A DNA stretch of 64,000 nt from VRUE01 sp963745915 (lineage in GTDB: Bacteria > Actinomycetota > Thermoleophilia > Solirubrobacterales > 70-9): NCBI GenBank assembly GCA_963745915.1, contig CAVUZA010000002.1, positions 2,170,001 through 2,234,000 of the forward strand, in the 5' to 3' direction. The notes under the pieces are model-generated. The model saw only the letters and a program-made list of their open reading frames with translations. It was not told the DNA's origin and did no database searches. This document shows, in pieces, positions 48,191-57,069 of this stretch. The position numbers were made by a program, and so were the translations under genes. Position 1 is the first letter of the stretch. Each line of letters begins with the position of its first letter.

Positions 48191-49477
48191 TTACGGCGCC
48201 AGCCGCACCGGCAGCGTCTTGAGCTGGTTGAGAAAGGCCGATTCGGTGAACTTCGGGCGGCCGGCGAGCTCCATCGCGGGATAGCGGGCCAGGGTCTCCT
48301 CGAAGAGGATCTTCAGCTCGAGGCGGGCGAGGGCGGTGCCGAGGCAGAAGTGGCGGCCGCCGGCGCCGAAGGCCTGGTGCTCGGGGTTGCGCGTCACGTC
48401 GAAGCGGTCGGGGTCCTCGTAGCGGGTCTCGTCGCGGTTGGAGGAGGCGTACCACATGACCACCTTGTCGCCCTCCTCGATCCGCTGGCCGTGCAGCTCG
48501 GCGTCGCCGGTGGCGGTGCGGCGGAAGTGGGCGAAGGCGGGGAACATGCGCAGCGACTCCTCGACCGCGCTGGGGATCAGCGCCGGGTCGTCGAGCAGCA
48601 GCTGGCGCTGGTCGGGGTTCTCGATCAGCGCCCGCATGCCGCTGGCGTAGGTCGCCCGGGTGCTGTCGTTGCCGGCGGCGACGAGCAGGAAGAAGCCCAT
48701 CACGATCTCGTGCTCCTCGAGCTTCTGGCCGTCGATCTCGGCGTGGACGAGGACGCTGGTCAGGTCGTCGGTCGGGCTCTTCCGCCGCGCCGCGATCATC
48801 TTCCCGCAGCGTTCGAAGATCTCGGCCACGTTGCGCTGGATCGCCGCCTCGACGTCGGCCGGCGTGCCCGAGCCGTTGGGGTTGAGATCGGGGTCGCTGG
48901 CGGCCAGGGTCGAGTTCATCAGTTCGGCCCAGATCGCGTCGTCCTCCTCGGGGATCCCCATGAAGCTGCCGATCACGCGGGCGACGACCGGCTGGGCCAC
49001 GTCGGTCACCAGGTCGCAGGTCTCGCTCCCCTCGAGCCGGTCGAGCACGCCGACCGCGATCCGGCGGATCTCCTCCTCGTGGGCGGCGATCCGCTTCGGC
49101 GTGAAGCCGGCCTGGAAGAGGGCCTTGATCCGGTCGTGCTTGGGCGGGTCCATGCCGATGAACATCGCCCGCGCCAGCTCCAGCGGGAAGACCTCGGTGA
49201 TCAGCGTGACGCCGCCCAGTTCGGAGGAGTAGGTCTGCCAGTCGCGGCTGACCGCGTGCACGTCCTCGGCGGTGGTCACCGACCAGTAGCCGGGCGAGTC
49301 GGGGAATTCGGTGATCTTCGCCGTCCAGTGCACCGGGCACTCGCCCCGCATGCGCTTGAACAGCTCGTGCGGCGGGCCGTTGAGCCAGTGCTCGCGCTCG
49401 GTCAGCAGCAGGTCCTCGATCTTCTCCGGGCCGGCGGGGGGAGCGGTTTGATCCGGGGGTCCCAAACTGAGAGCCAT
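48191..49477 (-). CDS. Cytochrome P450, CYP124/125/142-like
   Basis: A 428-residue P450. I-helix VAAGNDSTRA (oxygen activation), ExxR in EESLRMFP, and the heme loop FGAGGRHFCLGTAL with the Cys ligand. The C-terminus NQLKTLPV and the N-terminal pattern resemble the actinobacterial sterol and branched-lipid hydroxylases. It would need an electron-transfer partner; no ferredoxin is next to it. Upstream is a palindromic operator (49481-49498). Confidence 0.93.
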   Translation of the reverse strand: MALSLGPPDQTAPPAGPEKIEDLLLTEREHWLNGPPHELFKRMRGECPVHWTAKITEFPDSPGYWSVTTAEDVHAVSRDWQTYSSELGGVTLITEVFPLELARAMFIGMDPPKHDRIKALFQAGFTPKRIAAHEEEIRRIAVGVLDRLEGSETCDLVTDVAQPVVARVIGSFMGIPEEDDAIWAELMNSTLAASDPDLNPNGSGTPADVEAAIQRNVAEIFERCGKMIAARRKSPTDDLTSVLVHAEIDGQKLEEHEIVMGFFLLVAAGNDSTRATYASGMRALIENPDQRQLLLDDPALIPSAVEESLRMFPAFAHFRRTATGDAELHGQRIEEGDKVVMWYASSNRDETRYEDPDRFDVTRNPEHQAFGAGGRHFCLGTALARLELKILFEETLARYPAMELAGRPKFTESAFLNQLKTLPVRLAP

Positions 49478-49480
49478 CCT

Positions 49481-49498
49481 ACTGGCTGGTCAGCCAGT
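49481..49498. promoter_or_regulatory. Operator-like palindrome upstream of the P450
   Basis: ACTGGCTGGTCAGCCAGT has perfect 8-bp arms with a 2-bp centre. It ends 3 nt before the P450 ATG. TetR-type operators have this form. The next gene on the other side is the LEA-like lipoprotein, about 90 bp away, so it might serve both. Confidence 0.65.
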
Positions 49499-49589
49499 TT
49501 GCCACCGAGGCGAGTGGGGCTGTTCGTTCACCGCGGGGGTGCGTGGGATGATCGCTGCCCCATCCCAGTCACCAACGAGAGGAGTGGAA

Positions 49590-49997
49590 GTGTCAGCTGA
49601 AAACTCGAAGGGGCGCCGGGCGCGGGCGCTCGCCCTGGCCCTGTCGCTCGGCCTCGCCGGGCTCGTCGCCGCGGGCTGCGGCAGCGACGCCGCCGACAGC
49701 GTCTCCTCGGAAGCCCAGGAGCGGGTCGAACAGGGCGCCGAAGAAGCGAAGAAGGGGATCGAAGAAGCGAAGAAGGAAGTGAAGAAGGGCTTCGACGAAG
49801 CCGAAAAGGCGGCCAAGGAAGGGATCGAAGAAGGCAAGGGCTCGGCCCAGAAGGGGATCGAAGAAGGCAAGGGCCAGGCCCAGAAGGGGATCGAAAAGGC
49901 CGAACGCGAAGCCCAGAAGGGGATCGAAAAGGGGCGCGAAGAAGCCGAAAAGGGCATCGAAGAAGCCGAAAAGCGCGCCCAGGGCTACGGCGGCTGA
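49590..49997 (+). CDS. LEA-like lipoprotein with 11-residue repeats
   Basis: A 135-residue lipoprotein; GTG 49590 preceded by GAGAGGAG. Signal peptide and lipobox LVAAGC. After a short linker come seven consecutive 11-residue repeats starting with Gly-Ile/Phe-Glu/Asp (GIEEAKKEVKK, GFDEAEKAAKE, GIEEGKGSAQK, GIEEGKGQAQK, GIEKAEREAQK, GIEKGREEAEK, GIEEAEKRAQG). The charge pattern (Glu on one side, Lys on the other) resembles group 3 LEA proteins, known for desiccation protection. Placing it on a membrane anchor is unusual. Confidence 0.85.
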   Translation: MSAENSKGRRARALALALSLGLAGLVAAGCGSDAADSVSSEAQERVEQGAEEAKKGIEEAKKEVKKGFDEAEKAAKEGIEEGKGSAQKGIEEGKGQAQKGIEKAEREAQKGIEKGREEAEKGIEEAEKRAQGYGG

Positions 49998-50029
49998 GCC
50001 GCGCGGAGGCGGCTCGACCGGCGATCGGG

Positions 50030-51382
50030 ATGCGATCGAGCCGCTTCCACCTCTTCGTCGCCTTCGCCTTCACGGTGATGGCCGACCCGGTCTCCTCGGT
50101 CGCCTACGCGATCGAGGCGGCGCTGCGGGCGCTGGACGGCGACCCCGCCAGCCTGGTGGCGACGATGGGCCTGGTGGTCGCGATCATCGTCGTCATCGCC
50201 GCCACCTACCACCAGCTGATCGGCCGCTTCCCGGCCGGCGGCGGCGGCCCGGAGGGGGTCGCCCGGGCCTTCGGCGAGGGCTGGGCCTTCCTGCCTCTCG
50301 GCGCCCTGCTGGTCGACTTCACGCTCACCGTCGCGGTCAGCTGCGCGGCCGGCGCGGCGGCGCTGATCGCCTACCTGCCGGACCTGGCCGGCGCCCGGGT
50401 GCCGCTCGCCCTGGCGCTCCTCGCCGCGGTCGCCGGCGGCGTGCTGCTCGGCCACCGGGGCCGGATCGGCTTCGCCCTCGCGACCCAGGCCTTCCTCCTG
50501 CTCGCCGCGGCGGTCGTCGTCGCCGGCGCCCTCGCCGACCCGGCCGAGCCGGCGCGCGCGGCGGCGGCGGCCTCCGGCGGCGGGCCGCTGCTCTCCGACG
50601 CGGCCCTCGGTGCCGTCCTGCTCGCGCTGCCGCTCGGCATGGCGCTGGCGACCGGGATCGAGGCGCCGTCCAACGCGATCGCCCAGCTGCCCCAGCTCGG
50701 CGACGGCGACCGCCGCCGCTTCGGCCGCGGCACGCTGTGGCTGATGGTGGCGATCGTCGGCGGGCTCACGATCGGCCTCGCGGTCCTCATCGTCCGCCTC
50801 GGCGTCGGCCTGCCCGGGGGCGACTCGACCCTGCTCGCCGAGCTCGCTCGCGAGGCGCTCGGCGACAACGCTGCCTTCGGCGCCTTCCAGGCCTTCAGCG
50901 CGCTGCTCCTGCTCGCCGCGGCCGCCTCCTCCTACCTGGCCGGCTCCGGGGTGCTGAAGGCGCTGTCCGAGCTTGGCCTCGACGGCGAGCGGGGCCTGCT
51001 GCCGCGGCGGCTGCACCGCGAGAACCGCTTCCTGGTCGCCCACTGGGGCGTCTTCCTGATCGCCGCGATCGCCGCTGTGATGGTGATCGCCGCCGCCGGC
51101 CGCGAGCAGCAGCTGGTCCAGTTCTACGCCGTCTCGGTATTCGCCAGCTTCCTCGCCGCGACCCTCGCCTGCGCCAAGCTCTCGCGCGCCGAGGGCCGGC
51201 GCGGGGCGCTGGCCCTCAACCTGCTCGGCGCCGCCCTCGTCGCCCTCGTCCTCGCCCTCAACCTGACCCGGCTCGACTCGGCCCTGGCCCTGCTCGCGGC
51301 GCTGGCGCTCGCCGCCGGCTTCTGGCGGACCTGGGTCGCGCACGGGCGGCCGGGCGGGGTGACCCGCGGCGCCGCGGCCTGA
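50030..51382 (+). CDS. APC-family amino-acid/polyamine-type permease
   Basis: A 450-residue integral membrane protein with about 12 hydrophobic segments. The start RFHLFVAFAFTVMADPVSSVAYAIEAALRAL with an unwound helix-1 motif is typical of the APC superfamily. GIEAPSNAIAQL in the middle and RENRFLVAHW further on are also in the family pattern. The substrate (amino acid, polyamine or potassium) is not known. The gene lies next to the LEA-like lipoprotein and converges with the following one. Confidence 0.8.
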   Translation: MRSSRFHLFVAFAFTVMADPVSSVAYAIEAALRALDGDPASLVATMGLVVAIIVVIAATYHQLIGRFPAGGGGPEGVARAFGEGWAFLPLGALLVDFTLTVAVSCAAGAAALIAYLPDLAGARVPLALALLAAVAGGVLLGHRGRIGFALATQAFLLLAAAVVVAGALADPAEPARAAAAASGGGPLLSDAALGAVLLALPLGMALATGIEAPSNAIAQLPQLGDGDRRRFGRGTLWLMVAIVGGLTIGLAVLIVRLGVGLPGGDSTLLAELAREALGDNAAFGAFQAFSALLLLAAAASSYLAGSGVLKALSELGLDGERGLLPRRLHRENRFLVAHWGVFLIAAIAAVMVIAAAGREQQLVQFYAVSVFASFLAATLACAKLSRAEGRRGALALNLLGAALVALVLALNLTRLDSALALLAALALAAGFWRTWVAHGRPGGVTRGAAA

Positions 51383-51395
51383 GCGCCGTTGCCAC

Positions 51396-52169
51396 TCAGC
51401 GCACGGCGCAGTCGCGGGTGAGGCGACTGGTCAGCTTGATCCCGCCGGCGAAGCTGAAGCGGGTCTTGGCCAGCGGGTAGGGGGCGCCGGGGAAGCCGGC
51501 GGGCGCCGCGCAGCTGGCGCTGATGAAGCTGCGGCGCTGGCCGCGCCAGCGGTAGGTGCGCCCCATCTTCAGCTGCAGGTCGGTGACGTAGCCGAGGTCA
51601 GAGGCGAGCTCCGGTATGCGGGTCGAGAAGACGGTGCCGAAGGCCCCCTTGCGGCGATGGGAGATCCGGAAGGGGAGGACGAAGGCGGCCCGCACCGGGC
51701 TCGAGCCGTAGAGGTGGAGCAGCAGCCCGGGCCGGCCGCGCAGCCGGGTGGCGAAGACCAGGACCCGCCCCTGGGCGGGGATCAGCGGCGTTTCGGAGAA
51801 GTCGACCTTGACCCCGAAGCTGCCGCGCCCGACCAGGGCGGGCCGGCAGGCTTCCAGCGCCGCCTTGCTGCTGGTCTGCTGCAGCAGCGAGGCCGGGCAG
51901 GCGGGCAGGCCGGCGAAGGAGACCCGCCCGGCGCGGTTCATCGCGATCGAGATCGTGCGCAGCTGCGGCGGCCGGGTCCCGTCGACGGTCTTCACCGAGC
52001 CGTCGAGCCGCACCGTCACCGGCGCGGCACGGTCGCGTGGCAGGGCGTGGGGGAGCAGCTGCCCGTCGAAGGACACTTCGAGGTTGCCCTTCAGGTAGCG
52101 CTCGCCATGCGCCGAGGAGGCGGCGAGCGCGAGGAGCAGCAGTGAGATGGCGAGGATCGTCCGACGCAT
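51396..52169 (-). CDS. Exported protein of unknown function
   Basis: A 257-residue protein with an N-terminal signal peptide (AISLLLLALAASSAHG, cleavage about residue 22). Contains three cysteines (PACPAS, LEACRPAL, SASCAAP) plus a C-terminal DCAVR, and a beta-rich pattern. No known domain. It resembles large-surface proteins seen in this class. It converges with the permease, 13 bp apart. Confidence 0.7.
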   Translation of the reverse strand: MRRTILAISLLLLALAASSAHGERYLKGNLEVSFDGQLLPHALPRDRAAPVTVRLDGSVKTVDGTRPPQLRTISIAMNRAGRVSFAGLPACPASLLQQTSSKAALEACRPALVGRGSFGVKVDFSETPLIPAQGRVLVFATRLRGRPGLLLHLYGSSPVRAAFVLPFRISHRRKGAFGTVFSTRIPELASDLGYVTDLQLKMGRTYRWRGQRRSFISASCAAPAGFPGAPYPLAKTRFSFAGGIKLTSRLTRDCAVR

Positions 52170-52244
52170 GGGCCCAGTCCAGTTTAGGTATGAGGGATTG
52201 TCCCGCGCCGGAGGGGTGGCGATGGGTTGAGGCGGCGTTAAGCG

Positions 52245-53528
52245 CTATTTCGCCAGCACGCCGGACATCGCCTTCAGGCCGGCGTCCATGCCGCGCCAGA
52301 AGTTGCCGCCGTGGAAGGGCTCGCCGCGGCTGAAGCGCCACGGCACCGAGAGCCCGAGCGCCTTCTTGCCGATCCGCCAGGTCCGCGAGGAGCCGACCCG
52401 GTAATCGCCGTCGGCGTCGGGGCGGACCTCGGTCGGTCGCTCCGGGTCGCCGGTCAGCCGCAGCGGCACCTGGGCGAAGGTCGCCTTGTCGAACTGCTCC
52501 ATCACGCACATGCTGACCGGGTCGAAGGAGTGTCGCGGCTGCCCGCCGACGATCGTGGCCGCGAGGTGGGCGGCCGCGGCGTCCGCCTGGAGGAAGGCGA
52601 GGAATGCCTGCTTGACCGGGAAGTCGCCAGCGTCGCCGACGACGAAGACCTCGGGGTGGCCGACCAGCCGGCGGCTCTCCAGCTCGGTGGCGAGGAAGCC
52701 GCGATCGTCGGCGGGCAGGCCGGGGAAGGGGGTGGAGGCGACGTAGGGCGGGAAGGCGACCAGCAGGTCGTAGGCGAGCTGCTCGCCGTTGGCGTAGGTG
52801 GCGGCATCCGGCGTCACCCGCTCGACCGTCCAGCCGGGGTGGCCCTCGATCCCGCGCCGCTCGAACTCGGACGCCGCGGTCTCGTGCAGGCGCGGCCCGA
52901 AGGCCTGGATGTAGCTCTGCTCGAAGGTCGTCCAGACGATCTCGACGTTGTCGCGGCCGCCCCTGCGGCGCAGCCAGGTGTCGAGCATCAGGACGATCTC
53001 GTACAGCGGCCCGGCGCACTTGTTGTTGGGCGGGACGACGAAGAGCACGCGCCGCCGTTCGCGCCGCCCGCCCGCTTCCAACAAATCCTGGAAGCCGGCG
53101 CGCAGCTTCAGCATGTCGACCGGGGTCCAGGTGCTGATCGCGCACTCGGCCAGACCGGGGATCTCGGCCGGGCGCATCGCCGCGCCGGTGGCGACGACGA
53201 GGAAGTCGTAGGGGATCGAGCGGCCGTCGACCTCGACCCGCCGCGCGTCGGGGTCGATCTCCCGCGCCCGCGCCTGGATCAGCTCGATGTCCTTGCGCGC
53301 CGCCGGCTTCGCCAGCGGTACGCGCAGCTTCTCCGGATCGAGGCCGAAGGGGACGTAGATCGAGTTCGGTTTGAAGAGGAAGCTGCGCTGGTCGGAAACG
53401 AGGGTGATCTGCGCCCGCTCGCCGGCCAGCATGCGCAGGTAGAAGGCCGCCTCCAGCCCGCCGAAGCCGCCGCCGAGGACGACGACCCTGGCGCTCGCCG
53501 GGCCGTTGGCTGCCGCGTCGCTCCGCAT
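52245..53528 (-). CDS. NAD(P)/FAD-dependent oxidoreductase, SQR-like
   Basis: A 427-residue flavoprotein of the sulfide:quinone reductase/type II NADH dehydrogenase group. N-terminal FAD motif VVLGGGFGGLEAAFYLR, the second nucleotide motif around RVLFVVPPNNKCAGPLYE (with a Cys near the SQR active-site position), and the FAD-binding EVFVVGDAGDFPVKQAFLAF at the end. Whether it oxidises sulfide depends on two Cys that I cannot confirm. Stands alone on its strand next to exported proteins. Confidence 0.85.
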   Translation of the reverse strand: MRSDAAANGPASARVVVLGGGFGGLEAAFYLRMLAGERAQITLVSDQRSFLFKPNSIYVPFGLDPEKLRVPLAKPAARKDIELIQARAREIDPDARRVEVDGRSIPYDFLVVATGAAMRPAEIPGLAECAISTWTPVDMLKLRAGFQDLLEAGGRRERRRVLFVVPPNNKCAGPLYEIVLMLDTWLRRRGGRDNVEIVWTTFEQSYIQAFGPRLHETAASEFERRGIEGHPGWTVERVTPDAATYANGEQLAYDLLVAFPPYVASTPFPGLPADDRGFLATELESRRLVGHPEVFVVGDAGDFPVKQAFLAFLQADAAAAHLAATIVGGQPRHSFDPVSMCVMEQFDKATFAQVPLRLTGDPERPTEVRPDADGDYRVGSSRTWRIGKKALGLSVPWRFSRGEPFHGGNFWRGMDAGLKAMSGVLAK

Positions 53529-53610
53529 TCCCCCAAGCTGCCAGCCCGCGCCGCCGCCGGCATCGGCAGCCGCCCGCGAGCGGCGTACGTGGTTTGCCGC
53601 AGCGGCCGGC

Positions 53611-54588
53611 CTAGGTGCCGGGAGGGCCGAGCGCCAGGCCTTCGGCTTCCTCGATCGCGGTGCCGCGGTAGCAGGCGACCATGTAGGGGAAGTCGACGGT
53701 GGCGACGTAGTGGTACATGCGCCGCTGGTGCCCGTTCCACTCGACCGTGCTGGTCCGCCCGTGGCAGCTGTCGAGGTCGGCGCTGGAGAGCATCGTGCCC
53801 TCGGCGTCGCGCTCGACGTAGATGCCGAAGCCGTCCAGCGCCCAACCGAGCAGTTCCGAGCTGGCGTCGCTGTCGCTCTGCTCCAGGCAGGCCGAGATCC
53901 CGTGGTAGTGGTACTGGCCGGTGCGCTCGGGGTGGGCGTCGCAGCGGTCCTGGATCTCGGTTGCGACCGCGTCGCGGCCGCCGGCGTCGAAGGCGCTGAA
54001 CAGCGCCACGCCGTTCTTCATCACCCCGATCGTGCCGCCGACGCAGCCCGGTTCCTTGGCCCGCGCCGGGTTCGCCGGCAGCGCCGCCCGCAGCGCGTAG
54101 GGCGAGATCGAGTTGGGGTTGCGGTCGTATTCGTAGGCGGGGTCGCTGGCGGAGACGGGGAATTCGCCCGAGGGCTGCGGCGGCAGGCCGTTGCCTTCCA
54201 GCTCGCGCTCGCCGCCGGCGACCTCCTGGTCGAATTCCGAGTCCCACTCGATCCGGCCCTGGACGTAGATCTTCTCGCTCAGGTTCCAGGTGCCCGCTTC
54301 GGCGTCGATCCACGGCCCCTGGGCGAAGGCGCCGCCGCCGTTGAAGTCGGTGATGCAGGAGTAGACGTAGCCGCGCCTGGGGCCGTCGGTGACGTACATG
54401 TCGTCGCCGAGCGGCAGCGCGTGGACGTTCACCGGCGTCGCTTCGAAGCCCGGTTCGCTGGTCGTCGCGGCCGCGGTCGAGCCGCCGCTGCCCGCCTCGT
54501 CCGACGAGCCGCCGCAGCCGGCGGCCGCAGCGGCCAGGGTCAGCGCAAGTGCGACGGCAAGCGCCGCCCGGGTCGGCCTCCCTCTCAT
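53611..54588 (-). CDS. YHYH-domain lipoprotein
   Basis: A 325-residue exported protein; ATG 54588 gives a signal peptide with lipobox AAAGC. The C-terminal part holds GQYHYHGISACLEQ (the YHYH signature) and LLGWALDGFGIY, EWNGHQRRMYHYVATVDFPYMVACYRG. The family is found in exported proteins of unknown function. Its earlier part has DDMYVTDGPRRGYVYSC. The next gene on its strand is a membrane protein 39 bp upstream. Confidence 0.82.
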   Translation of the reverse strand: MRGRPTRAALAVALALTLAAAAAGCGGSSDEAGSGGSTAAATTSEPGFEATPVNVHALPLGDDMYVTDGPRRGYVYSCITDFNGGGAFAQGPWIDAEAGTWNLSEKIYVQGRIEWDSEFDQEVAGGERELEGNGLPPQPSGEFPVSASDPAYEYDRNPNSISPYALRAALPANPARAKEPGCVGGTIGVMKNGVALFSAFDAGGRDAVATEIQDRCDAHPERTGQYHYHGISACLEQSDSDASSELLGWALDGFGIYVERDAEGTMLSSADLDSCHGRTSTVEWNGHQRRMYHYVATVDFPYMVACYRGTAIEEAEGLALGPPGT

Positions 54589-54627
54589 CGCCGCCGAAGC
54601 TACCCGGCCCCGCGGACGCAAAGCGGG

Positions 54628-55482
54628 TCAGTCGCGGCCGGGCGGGTGGGTGATGCGTTCGGCCCGCTGGCGGACTTCTTCGGCGGCCTCGCGGGTGGCG
54701 GCGGCGGCCTCGTGCTGGACGGCGGCGACGCCCTCGCTCGGCTTGCCGCCGACGATGTCGCGGAAGGCTTCCTTGAAGCGCTCGGTGCGGCGCTCGGCCG
54801 GGAAGCGCTCCTCGGCCCGGCGCTGCTTCTCGGGGCGCCGCTCGCGGTAGCGCTTGCGCGCCCAGGCCGAGCCCGGCTTGCCGAGCCGGGCAGCGCCGTA
54901 GATCGCGAAGGGGAAGACGAAGAAGCCGACGGCGCCGTGCATCACCCGGCCCTTGGCGAAGCAGATCGCGACCAGGGCGAAGACGAGCGTCGCGCCGATC
55001 ACGCTCACCGCCACCTGCTCGGGAGAGCTGGTGTCGAAGTTGAAGGGGCTGAAGCCGAGCAGGATCAGCGACATCCCGGCGGCGGCGATCACCGTGGCGT
55101 CGATCGAGCTGCGCCCCTCCTGCGCCCAGTAGACGTCGTCGAGGTAGACCCAGAGGGCGAACTCGTCGATCGTCAGCCCGGCGCCGACGCCGAAGGCGAA
55201 GGCGCAGAGCTCGGCGTAGGGGCTGTGGCCGTGGGCGGCGAAGCCGAGCGTGCCGCCGATCATCATCGTCACGATTCCGAAGACCAGGTGGTGCAGGTGG
55301 ACGCCGCTGTCGCTGACCACGCTGCCCGGCCACCAGGGCACCTTCGGGCTGCGCATCAGGCGCGTGCTCATCCGGATGAAGGCGAAGGAGAGGACGAAGC
55401 CGGCGAGGACGAGGAAGAGCGCCTGCTCGTCGTGCTCGACCAGGTTGTCCCAGAAATCGGCGAATATCGAGGCGGCGATCAT
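54628..55482 (-). CDS. Multi-pass membrane protein with long cytosolic tail
   Basis: A 284-residue protein with about six helices (residues 20-190). Signature block SGVHLHHLVFGIVTMMIGGTLGF, and GLTIDEFALWVYLDDVYW. It ends in a charged helical tail (RKRYRERRPEKQRRAEERFP, HEAAAATREAAEEVRQRAERI). The family appears across actinobacteria, function unknown. The ATG overlaps the stop of the upstream membrane gene (ATGA), so they are coupled. Confidence 0.78.
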   Translation of the reverse strand: MIAASIFADFWDNLVEHDEQALFLVLAGFVLSFAFIRMSTRLMRSPKVPWWPGSVVSDSGVHLHHLVFGIVTMMIGGTLGFAAHGHSPYAELCAFAFGVGAGLTIDEFALWVYLDDVYWAQEGRSSIDATVIAAAGMSLILLGFSPFNFDTSSPEQVAVSVIGATLVFALVAICFAKGRVMHGAVGFFVFPFAIYGAARLGKPGSAWARKRYRERRPEKQRRAEERFPAERRTERFKEAFRDIVGGKPSEGVAAVQHEAAAATREAAEEVRQRAERITHPPGRD

Positions 55483-56225
55483 GCGGCGGGCTTCGAGTGT
55501 AGTTCGACCACGGCGCCATCCTTCTCCCTGATCCGGTCGACGGTGAGCAGCACGCAGGCGACCGCGTAGAACGGGGTGAAGGCGACGTTGGCGAGCACGT
55601 CGGCGAGCCAGTCGCAGATCAGTTCGTCGGCGATCAGGCTGTGGACGAGGGTGGTGAAGAGCCTGGTCAGGCCGTCGCCGAGCAGCTCGATCGGGATCAG
55701 GACCGCGGCGACGAGGAGCGCCTTGCCGCGCACCAGGCGGACGCTGCGCCGCAGCGCCTCGCGCACGCCGCGGTGCTCGATCTCGATCACCGGCGCTGCC
55801 AGGCCGAGCCAGACGAAGGCGAGCACGCCGGGGACGACGAAGGCGACGAGTCCTACGGCGACGAGGACGCCGTAGATCAGGTCGACCGCGATCAGCGGCC
55901 CGTACCTGACCATGCGCGCGACCTGCCGCGGCGAGGGCGGGCGCTGCCTGTCGCTGTGGGTCAGCGAGATCGCCACCGCGCCGGTGTAGAAGACCTCGCC
56001 GACCAGGCCGGTGACGGCGAGCGCGATCACGGCGCCGAGCAGGGCGAGGAGCTGCAGCCCGCCGCCGAGCTCGAGGCTGCCGATGTCGGCTTCGACGGTG
56101 AGCGCGTGGATCAGGCCGAGCGGGATGAAGACGGCGACGGCGAGCGCCAGCAGCGAGGGCGCCCAGCGCACGTAGGTGCGCCCGATCCGGGCGTAGACGG
56201 AGAGGATCTCGGCGCGGCGGGTCAA
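55479..56225 (-). CDS. Membrane protein, glycerophosphodiester-phosphodiesterase-membrane-domain-like
   Basis: A 248-residue membrane protein, about six helices. Blocks such as LIAVDLIYGVLVAVGLVAFV, VPGVLAFVWLGLAAPVIEIEHRGVREALRRSVRLVRG match the DUF975/GDPD-membrane-domain look. It could be a small channel-like or scaffold protein. Function unknown. It begins the coupled pair with the gene at 54628. Confidence 0.7.
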   Translation of the reverse strand: MTRRAEILSVYARIGRTYVRWAPSLLALAVAVFIPLGLIHALTVEADIGSLELGGGLQLLALLGAVIALAVTGLVGEVFYTGAVAISLTHSDRQRPPSPRQVARMVRYGPLIAVDLIYGVLVAVGLVAFVVPGVLAFVWLGLAAPVIEIEHRGVREALRRSVRLVRGKALLVAAVLIPIELLGDGLTRLFTTLVHSLIADELICDWLADVLANVAFTPFYAVACVLLTVDRIREKDGAVVELHSKPAA

Positions 56226-56226
56226 C

Positions 56227-56559
56227 TCAGCGGTGGCGGCGGCGGCCCGAGGGACGGCGGCCGCGCTGCTCCAGCCTGCCGGCCGAGGACTCGCCGGCGG
56301 GCACCCGCCGCGCCTCGCCCAGGTCGGGGACCAGCAGCTCTTCGGCGCAGCGCCGGTGCCAGTGGTGGTGTTCGGTGCCGCCGAGGCGGAAGACGTACTC
56401 GACGATCACGTGCTCGCTGCCGATCTCGATCTCGCCGTGGCAGGCGGGGCAGCGGTAGAGCTTGCGGGAGATGCCGCGGATCAGCCAGGCCTCGTCGCCC
56501 TCTTCGGTGAGGCCGCGCACGCTCCAGCGCTTGTCGGGGAGGCCGCTGAGGTCGGCCAT
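56227..56559 (-). CDS. Small protein with CxxCH and HxxHR-C metal-like motif
   Basis: A 110-residue protein. The core has CPACHGEIEIGSEHVIVEY then GGTEHHHWHRRCAEELL, so two Cys and several His could bind zinc (CxxCH...HxxHRRC). The C-terminus is Arg-rich, which may be disordered. No known family. Located 1 bp from the membrane gene, in the same minus-strand run. Confidence 0.65.
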   Translation of the reverse strand: MADLSGLPDKRWSVRGLTEEGDEAWLIRGISRKLYRCPACHGEIEIGSEHVIVEYVFRLGGTEHHHWHRRCAEELLVPDLGEARRVPAGESSAGRLEQRGRRPSGRRRHR

Positions 56560-56563
56560 CCGG

Positions 56564-56959
56564 CTACCGCCTCGCGAGCCAGCCGAAGCCGGCGGCCATC
56601 GCCAGGTTGGCGGCCCCGGCGAACCGCAGGGCGGCCTTCGCTCCCGGCCGGTTGATCGCCGGCGACTCCGCCCAGATCGCGTCGGTGGCGATCTCGGTGC
56701 CGCGCAGCCAGGCCAGCGCCCACCAGTCGCGCGACTCGCCGCGGCGGTCGGCGAGGGCGTGGGCGGCGGCGAAGGTGAGCCAGATCGGCGCCGCGCGGCG
56801 AAAGAGCTGCTCGGTTTCCGGCGAGGGATGGTCGTGGCCGAGGACCCGCAGGGTGGCGGCGGGCGCCAGCAGCGCCCCGCCGCCGAGCGCCAGGTCGAAG
56901 CCGATCATGAAGCGGTTCTGCAGCCGCAGCGCCTGCTCGAGCGTGCTCACGCCGCCCAT
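56564..56959 (-). CDS. Small membrane protein, unknown function
   Basis: A 131-residue protein with three to four hydrophobic segments (FMIGFDLALGGGALLAPAAT, APIWLTFAAAHALA, ALRFAGAANLAMAAGFGWLA). Some resemblance to DUF4345/DUF4267-type proteins. Function unknown. It is the first gene of the minus-strand run and diverges from rpiR. Confidence 0.6.
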   Translation of the reverse strand: MGGVSTLEQALRLQNRFMIGFDLALGGGALLAPAATLRVLGHDHPSPETEQLFRRAAPIWLTFAAAHALADRRGESRDWWALAWLRGTEIATDAIWAESPAINRPGAKAALRFAGAANLAMAAGFGWLARR

Positions 56960-56970
56960 CCAACCAGAAA

Positions 56971-57029
56971 CCCCCGCCGACGGGCCTAAAACCGACGCAT
57001 AACGACGGAAATAGGCCCGTCGGCGGGGG
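56971..57029 (+). repeat. Long palindrome between divergent genes
   Basis: Perfect 18-bp arms (56971-56988 and 57012-57029) around a 23-nt centre with its own CCG/CGG pair. It lies between two divergent start regions, so it is unlikely to be a terminator; an operator or mobile hairpin fits better. Confidence 0.75.
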
Positions 57030-57069
57030 AGGGGAAGGGAATGGTCACGGCCCGGCGAATCTGACCGCC

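Noticed and set aside
56971..57029. The palindrome as a terminator
   Set aside because: It lies between two gene starts, not after a gene end; kept as a repeat or possible operator instead.
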